64,000 bases of DNA, from contig NZ_NHOU01000002.1 in NCBI RefSeq assembly GCF_002179555.1, forward strand, positions 124,001-188,000, read 5' to 3'. Below the pieces are notes generated by a model that was not told the DNA's origin, ran no database searches, and saw nothing but the letters and a program-made list of their open reading frames with translations. The translations under genes and the position numbers were made by a program. The stretch comes from Salinicola salarius. Lineage in GTDB: Bacteria; Pseudomonadota; Gammaproteobacteria; Pseudomonadales; Halomonadaceae. Shown piece after piece: positions 59,597 through 64,000 of the stretch (position 1 is its first letter; each line of letters starts with the position of its first letter).

Positions 59597-60268
59597 TCAC
59601 TCGTCGAGATGACGTATCCATTGCCGGACGCGCCATCGCTGGAGCCGATTGGCATAGCGTTTGGTGTCCAGCGATACCGGTACCAGAGTGCAGCTATCAC
59701 CCTCTTTCATATGCAGGCGGAAGCGGCGCTCCGCACCGATCGGGTGATCTTCACTGCCGTAGATGGCGACGACGCGGATATCGAGAAAGTGAAACACAGT
59801 ATCATCCATCGGGCGATTGCGTTCGAGCTTTACACCGTGGACGCTGCACAAGCGCTTCAGAATGGCCTCGAAAGTCCCGACGTGGCTGTAGCTCCCGGAG
59901 AGCATGGGCCCTTGGCTGGACTGCATGCCCTGCCTACGTTCCTCGTGTTCCGCTTCCGACGAGTCCTCGGAATCGGCCTTGTCCTGCCGATGGTCGGCCT
60001 CGAAGTCGATCATGTCATTGGTCAACGAACCCTTGCTGGTGTGCAAGGTCACGATGATATGTTCCAGAAAGATCGGCTCGGAGCTCATGTTGCTGATCAG
60101 GCAAAGCGAGGTCAGGTCGTTGCCGTGACCACGATTGATAATGATGCGAGGGCGCCGTGTTCGGGCGAAGTTCCGGTAGAGGATCTGGGCGTAAAAGAAC
60201 CATACAAAGAGCGTCAATATGCTCGTGATGGCGGTAATCGCTTTACTGTGTTCTGACAACCATTCCAT
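59597..60268 (-). CDS. Unknown protein with one N-terminal membrane helix
   Basis: A 223-residue protein I do not recognise. It begins MEWLSEHSKAITAITSILTL with a membrane helix (about residues 11-33), followed by a basic stretch (RTRRPRIIINRGHG) and a globular, probably cytosolic part. The centre (about 95-115) is very acidic and low in hydrophobicity (DKADSEDSSEAEHEERRQ). The C-terminal part (about 150-223) has alternating hydrophobic residues suggestive of beta-strands, with many Arg residues at the end. It stands alone between tRNA-Leu and a gene-poor region. The overlapping plus-strand frames look like shadows, as the minus frame has natural composition and a start near GGAG. Confidence 0.65.
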   Translation of the reverse strand: MEWLSEHSKAITAITSILTLFVWFFYAQILYRNFARTRRPRIIINRGHGNDLTSLCLISNMSSEPIFLEHIIVTLHTSKGSLTNDMIDFEADHRQDKADSEDSSEAEHEERRQGMQSSQGPMLSGSYSHVGTFEAILKRLCSVHGVKLERNRPMDDTVFHFLDIRVVAIYGSEDHPIGAERRFRLHMKEGDSCTLVPVSLDTKRYANRLQRWRVRQWIRHLDE

Positions 60269-60389
60269 GGTCGTGATCGGCTCCTGCCTGCTTGACTCGA
60301 GAAGGCGTCAATGTAGGCGAGAACGATGGCGGGCGATATAACTTAGTTTGTGTAACAGAGCACGGACGAGGCCAGGCCTCGGAAATACG
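60269..60389. other. Gap upstream of the unknown membrane protein
   Basis: The 121 bp contain no gene. GGAG on the minus strand lies about 12 bp before the 60268 ATG. AT-rich segments near 60338-60355 (TATAACTTAGTTTG) could carry promoter elements, but no convincing pair was found. Confidence 0.4.
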
Positions 60390-60415
60390 AAAGGCGGGCC
60401 TCTCGGCCCGCCTTT
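60390..60415. terminator. Orphan bidirectional terminator
   Basis: AAAGGCGGGCC (60390-60400) pairs perfectly with GGCCCGCCTTT (60405-60415) around TCTC. It is a strong terminator-like hairpin but no recognised protein gene ends at it from either side, so it likely ends a non-coding transcript. Confidence 0.82.
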
Positions 60416-60610
60416 AACTAACCGCCTGAACCCGGACTTCCTGTCCTATCGTTGCGTCATCCTGACGAAGCGTGGTTCACGGTAATGCTTGAGCCTTGTC
60501 ATCCCCATCCTGAGTCCGACAGGCTGGCAGTCTTCCGTGACTGCGGATCCAACTCACCTGGTACGTCCTTGAGCCCATCCTTGGGTACGGTGAGTCAGCT
60601 AACGGGGATA
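60390..60610 (-). ncRNA. Candidate small RNA locus
   Basis: On the minus strand TTGACC (complement of 60634-60639) and TATAAC (complement of 60613-60618) with a 15-bp spacer could start a transcript near 60606. It would contain two further hairpins, ACTCACC/GGTGAGT (60552-60558 with 60589-60595) and GCAGTC/GACTGC (60527-60532 with 60539-60544), and end at the terminator at 60390. The predicted length is about 215 nt. The short spacer and the lack of any comparison make this tentative; a plus-strand transcript is also possible. Confidence 0.35.
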
Positions 60611-61256
60611 AAGTTATACAAGAGTTATCTTCGGGTCAAGTTTCCATCAAATTTTTACTGCCTGGAATGACAGTCATGCCGGAATCGCGCGAGAGAGCCG
60701 GAAAGAAGAGAGAACCCGCCGAAGGGGATCGAGTATCCGTTGGAGAAGAAAACCGACGGAAGGACGCCGGCTTTCGGGACACCTGCCTACACTTGCGCCA
60801 TGGAGCTCAATGCCAGAGGCGAAAGAGACCACACAGCACCTCCGCCAGCCACGCGCCAACCCTTCCTGAGCTCCTGAGCCTTGCGACTCGTTCCCTGGCC
60901 CATGCCACTAACCAACGCCGAGCGTAAGTCCCTTGGTCACGTCCCTGCAGCAGCCTTCACAGAAAGAATTGGGCAAATGTTAGATCAATACATTACAGAC
61001 AGCAAAGCGAGGTACAGACTATTGTCCAACAATGAGTAGCATGCAGACCACGCGAACGGCGAAGGCGGACTCTGACAGGCGTGCAGTTCAGGCAGCCGAA
61101 GCGCCTGCCCGCCCTCCTATAGCGCCAAACAAATGGGCATATCAATTAATTCTCTTATTACCAAAAACGGAAACTGCGCTATCCTGCGCGCATGACCGTG
61201 ACGGATGGCATTGACTCATCCATCACCCAATTCTGCTTCAGGGGGGATCTGTTCTC
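60611..61256. other. Gene-poor region upstream of the amino-acid ABC operon
   Basis: No credible gene was found in about 646 bp. Short frames (for example 60667-60927 and 61032-61214) have no recognisable features. Base composition is lower in GC from about 60955 to 61200 than around it. Possible -10 elements near the operon are TATCCT (61180-61185), with TTACCA about 16 bp upstream. GGGGGG at 61240-61245 is a likely ribosome site for the ABC gene, about 11 bp before its ATG. Confidence 0.45.
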
Positions 61257-62039
61257 ATGGCAAAACGATCGACTTCAACCGCGCCGTGGCGCCGAACCAC
61301 GCTGGCCTTGGCACTGGGCCTCGCCACGTCTCTGGGCGCGATGACAACGCAGGCCGATACGCTGCGAGTCGGCATGTCGGGCGGCTATTATCCCTTTACC
61401 TACGTCGAACAGGATGAGCTCAAGGGCTTCGAGGTCGATCTGATGAACGCGATCGGCAACATCACCGGCGACGATGTCGAATTCGTGACCGCCAGCTTCT
61501 CCGGGCTGGCCGGCATGCTGGACTCCAGGCGGATCGATACCATCGCCAACCAGATCACCATCACGCCGGAACGCCAGGAGAAATATCTCTTCAGCGATCC
61601 TTACGTCTACGATGGTGCACAGGTCGTGGTTCGCAAGGGTAACGATGCCATCCACGGCGTCGAGGACCTCAAGGGCAAGACGGTCGCGGTCAACCTCGGT
61701 TCCAACTACGAGCAATTGCTGAACGAGCTGCCCTACGCGGATGACATCAACATCAAGACCTACGACTCCAACATCGAACAGGACGTCGCCCTGGGGCGCG
61801 CCGATGCGTTCGTCATGGATCGCGTCAGCGCCACGCAGGTGATCAAGGACAAGCCGTTGCCGCTGCAGCTGGCCGGCCAGCCCTTCTCCCGGATCGAGAA
61901 CGCCTACCCGTTCCGCGACGACGAAGCAGGAGCAGCGATGAAGGACAGGATCGACGAGGCGCTCGCCGAGTTGCGTGAAAGCGGCAAGTTGAGCGACATT
62001 TCGGAGAAATGGTTCGGGACCGACATTACCCAACCGTGA
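61257..62039 (+). CDS. Polar amino-acid ABC transporter substrate-binding protein
   Basis: Periplasmic family-3 solute-binding protein of 260 residues. The signal peptide is RTTLALALGLATSLGAMTTQ, with cleavage probably after ADT-type Ala33. Ligand-pocket features are GGYYPFTYVEQDELKGFEVD, the Arg of SRRIDTIANQITITPERQEK, and the C-terminal SGKLSDISEKWFG. The closest type I recognise is the cystine/polar amino-acid receptor (FliY/TcyJ-like), but substrate cannot be fixed from sequence. It is the first gene of a three-gene importer operon; a terminator-like hairpin separates it from the permease. Confidence 0.9.
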   Translation: MAKRSTSTAPWRRTTLALALGLATSLGAMTTQADTLRVGMSGGYYPFTYVEQDELKGFEVDLMNAIGNITGDDVEFVTASFSGLAGMLDSRRIDTIANQITITPERQEKYLFSDPYVYDGAQVVVRKGNDAIHGVEDLKGKTVAVNLGSNYEQLLNELPYADDINIKTYDSNIEQDVALGRADAFVMDRVSATQVIKDKPLPLQLAGQPFSRIENAYPFRDDEAGAAMKDRIDEALAELRESGKLSDISEKWFGTDITQP

Positions 62040-62058
62040 TCGACGTTTCACAGCAACG

Positions 62059-62090
62059 GCCCATGGCGCTGACCGGCGCCATGGGCTTTT
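62059..62090 (+). terminator. Terminator/attenuator between binding protein and permease
   Basis: GCCCATGGCGC (62059-62069) pairs perfectly with GCGCCATGGGC (62076-62086) around a 6-nt loop, followed by TTTT. Such intra-operon hairpins typically allow more binding protein than permease to be made. Confidence 0.85.
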
Positions 62091-62129
62091 CCGTTATCTG
62101 AGGTCGCCAAGCGCGGAGCGCCACGCACT

Positions 62130-62804
62130 ATGCACGCACTCGATTTCGACTACATGCTGGGCCTGGTGCCCATTCTTCTCGGTTATCTGCCCCTGACGCT
62201 CGAGATGGCAGCCGCCGGCATGGCCTGTGCCCTGGTGCTGGCCTGCCTGCTCGCCGTCATACGGGTGACTCGTATTCCCGGCCTCAACGCCGTTGCGCTG
62301 CTGTTCATCTCGTTCTTTCGCGGCACGCCGCTGCTGGTCCAGCTGTTCCTGTTCTACTACGGACTGCCTCAGGTACTGACCTTCCTGGTGGCGATCAACG
62401 GTATCACCGCTACCATCCTTGGCCTGACGCTCCATTTCTCCGCCTACATGGCGGAGTCCATTCGCGCCGCCATCGTGGGCATCGACCGGAGCCAGACCGA
62501 AGCCGCACTCTCCATCGGCATGACACGAGCGCAACTGATGCGACGGATCGTGCTGCCGCAGGCGACCCGGATAGCAACACCGACACTGATGAACTACTTC
62601 ATCGACATGATCAAGTCGACATCGCTGGCCTTCACCCTCGGCGTCACCGAGCTGATGGGGGCGACCCAGAAGGAAGCCGCCGGAAGCTTTCTCTACTTCG
62701 AGGCCTTCCTGGTGGTCGCGGTGATCTACTGGATCGTGGTCGAGGCACTCTCCTGGGTGCAAAAATGGCTGGAACAACGACTCAACCGGGCGTATCAGCG
62801 ATGA
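62130..62804 (+). CDS. Polar amino-acid ABC transporter permease
   Basis: A 224-residue permease of the His/Glu/Gln/Arg family with about five membrane helices. The EAA loop, which contacts the ATPase, is EAALSIGMTRAQLMRRIVLPQ, and the helix start FRGTPLLVQLFLFYYGLP is a family hallmark. It forms the membrane channel with the ATPase encoded next; the stop overlaps the ATPase start as ATGA. It is probably a homodimer, as only one permease gene is present. Confidence 0.93.
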   Translation: MHALDFDYMLGLVPILLGYLPLTLEMAAAGMACALVLACLLAVIRVTRIPGLNAVALLFISFFRGTPLLVQLFLFYYGLPQVLTFLVAINGITATILGLTLHFSAYMAESIRAAIVGIDRSQTEAALSIGMTRAQLMRRIVLPQATRIATPTLMNYFIDMIKSTSLAFTLGVTELMGATQKEAAGSFLYFEAFLVVAVIYWIVVEALSWVQKWLEQRLNRAYQR

Positions 62805-63547
62805 TCGAACTCAAGGGCATTCGCAAGCAATTCGGCGACCACGTCGTCTTCGACGACATCGATCTCACCCTCGAGCGCGGCGAGATCATCGTGATCGTCG
62901 GCCCCTCCGGGACCGGCAAGTCAACCCTGCTGCGCTGCATCAACTTTCTCGAGACGCCCGATGCCGGCCATCTGACCGTTGGCGATCTCAGTCTCGACGC
63001 GACCCGCGCGACCCATGAACAGATCCTCGCGCTGAGACGACGCACGGCGTTCGTGTTCCAGAACTATGCGCTGTTCGCCAACAAGACTGCGCTGCAGAAC
63101 ATCGCCGAGGGCATGATCGTGGTCGACGGCATGCCCAAGGCCAAGGCCTACGCCAGAGGCCGCGAGATTCTCGAGCGCATCGGCCTGGCCGACAAGGCCG
63201 ATGCCTATCCCGCCTCGCTCTCCGGAGGCCAGCAGCAGCGCGTGGGCATCGGCCGAGCGATGGCGGCCAATGCCGACGTGATCCTGTTCGACGAGCCGAC
63301 ATCCGCGCTGGACCCGCAATGGGTGGAGGAAGTGCTCGGCCTGATGAAGCAGCTCGCGGCGGAACATCAGACCATGATCGTCGTCACTCACGAGATGCAG
63401 TTCGCCCGCGAGGTCGCCGATCGCGTGGTATTCATGGACCAGGGCCGCATCATCGAGCAGGCCCCGCCTGCGGAGTTGTTTAGCCAGCCCAGGGACGAGC
63501 GCACGCAGCAGTTTCTGCGCAAGATCCTGGCGGCGAACGCCGTCTGA
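62801..63547 (+). CDS. Polar amino-acid ABC transporter ATPase
   Basis: The 248-residue ATPase starts at the ATG 62801 (MIELKGIRKQFGDHVVFDDI), overlapping the permease stop; an upstream in-frame ATG lacks support. Walker A is GPSGTGKS (34-41), with the Q-loop VFQNYALFANKTAL, signature LSGGQQQRVGIGRAM, Walker B ILFDEPTSALDP and H-loop VVTHEMQFAREVADR. It powers import of the polar amino acid. It is the last gene of the operon and convergent with the symporter gene. Confidence 0.95.
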   Translation: MIELKGIRKQFGDHVVFDDIDLTLERGEIIVIVGPSGTGKSTLLRCINFLETPDAGHLTVGDLSLDATRATHEQILALRRRTAFVFQNYALFANKTALQNIAEGMIVVDGMPKAKAYARGREILERIGLADKADAYPASLSGGQQQRVGIGRAMAANADVILFDEPTSALDPQWVEEVLGLMKQLAAEHQTMIVVTHEMQFAREVADRVVFMDQGRIIEQAPPAELFSQPRDERTQQFLRKILAANAV

Positions 63548-63615
63548 TCGACGTTCGTCGCCAGCGGGATCAGCGCGTCGAAGACGGTCTTGAAAACGTT
63601 GGCGCGCTGCTGGCA

Positions 63616-63657
63616 GAAAATCGTCGGGAGCGATTTTCGACGCCGCCTAGCGGCGTC
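63616..63657. terminator. Two hairpins between convergent genes
   Basis: GAAAATCG / CGATTTTC (63616-63623 with 63631-63638) and GACGCCGC / GCGGCGTC (63639-63646 with 63650-63657, loop CTA) are perfect 8-bp stems. The second overlaps the stop codon of the symporter gene (63647-63649). The A/T-rich first stem could end rightward ABC transcripts or leftward symporter transcripts. Confidence 0.65.
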
Positions 63658-64000
63658 CCGAAGGGAGCCTGCCAGGGATGGCAAGCTCAAAGAAGCGCTC
63701 CACCACGTCGTCTCTCACGGGCGGCGTCAGGCAGGAGACGATCACGAACAGCGGCAGGTTGATCATCAAACCCCAGAACCCGGCGTGAATGCCGAGCGGA
63801 TTGGGCCAGATCAGCGTGAACGCCAGCGTCACGCTGAACCCGCTCACGATCCCAGCCAGCACACCCCTCCGTGACGCGCGGGTCCACAGGAACATGCCGA
63901 TGAATGCCGGCAACACTTGCGTCGCGAACCCCAGTCCCACCAGCAGGATCATGATCAGATTGCTCGGCTCGCTGATCGCCACCGGTGCCACGATCAACGC
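63647..64000 (-). CDS. Sodium:solute symporter, C-terminal part (cut by window edge)
   Basis: The last about 117 residues of a membrane protein on the minus strand, running in from beyond base 64000. The sequence (LIMILLVGLGFATQVLPAFI, FLWTRASRRGVLAGIVSGFS, GLMINLPLFVIVSCLTPPV) fits the C-terminal helices of the SSS (solute:sodium symporter) family. The gene's first codon is not in the window; the nominal start at 63997 is internal. The substrate cannot be told from this part. The C-terminal tail is short and polar. Confidence 0.85.
   Translation of the reverse strand, partial: ALIVAPVAISEPSNLIMILLVGLGFATQVLPAFIGMFLWTRASRRGVLAGIVSGFSVTLAFTLIWPNPLGIHAGFWGLMINLPLFVIVSCLTPPVRDDVVERFFELAIPGRLPSGRR

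Noticed and set aside
59507-60256. Plus-strand frame over the unknown membrane protein
   Set aside because: Its product has no membrane or domain features, lacks a ribosome site and would start in the tRNA downstream region; the minus-strand frame with an N-terminal helix is more natural.
61032-61214. Small plus-strand frame before the ABC operon
   Set aside because: It has no clear ribosome site or recognisable features and spans the likely promoter region.
59283-61256. Genomic island integrated at tRNA-Leu
   Set aside because: No integrase gene and no direct repeat of the tRNA 3' end was found in the window; kept only as a weak possibility in the findings.

Overview
The window reads as a chromosomal segment of a high-GC gammaproteobacterium, most likely a halomonad (Halomonas / Salinicola / Chromohalobacter group). 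Supporting this are the mla-ibaG-murA-hisG-hisD block, the lpt-rpoN-hpf-ptsN-rapZ-npr-mgtE block, the dusB-fis pair and a short-form HisG. The genus is an inference from gene content and order; no 16S gene or database was available. Almost all of the window is core chromosome. No integrase, transposase, prophage or CRISPR array was seen.

Layout. 1-6037 (minus): mlaFEDCB, ibaG, murA, hisG and the 5' part of hisD, covering outer-membrane lipid asymmetry, peptidoglycan precursor and histidine synthesis. 6239-9424 (plus): kdsD-lptC-lptA-lptB for Kdo synthesis and LPS export, with no kdsC in its usual place. 9574-14627 (plus): rpoN-hpf-ptsN-rapZ-npr-mgtE, the sigma-54 / nitrogen-PTS cluster, preceded by a near-consensus sigma-54 promoter. 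14700-24276: an acyl-CoA thioesterase, then pmbA, darP, tldD, yhdP and rng. 24534-27801 (minus): maf and mreBCD for cell shape. 28072-31457 (plus): gatCAB, the amidotransferase.

31853-40877 (plus) is the clearest catabolic island: a MaoC-type hydratase, an acyl-CoA dehydrogenase, an MmgE/PrpD protein, a CaiB-type CoA-transferase, a CitE-type lyase and a DctPQM TRAP transporter. Content and order match the Pseudomonas itaconate-degradation locus (ict/ich/ccl), so the genes probably import itaconate or a similar C5 dicarboxylate and convert it to pyruvate and acetyl-CoA. No regulator gene lies next to it. Between this island and ppa lies a PPM-phosphatase/kinase fusion in which the key catalytic residues of both halves are replaced, so it looks like a membrane-anchored double pseudoenzyme.

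42892-58330: ppa, a DUF2333 protein, dsbD, aroQ, accBC, prmA, dusB-fis, purH, gabD, a small membrane protein, folE and srkA. 58372-59367: comF and tRNA-Leu(UAG). 59368-61256 is gene-poor; it holds one unknown membrane protein and a structured region ending in an orphan terminator, a candidate small RNA. 61257-63547 is a polar amino-acid ABC importer. The window ends inside a sodium:solute symporter on the minus strand.

A theme not explained by the genes is tandem repetition. Heptamer arrays start within a few bases of stop codons of the thioesterase, dsbD, purH and gabD. Fifteen-bp in-frame repeats lie inside lptC, dsbD, purH and gabD. Further arrays of 18, 20 and 26 bp lie in intergenic DNA, and at least two intergenic repeat-element types are present.
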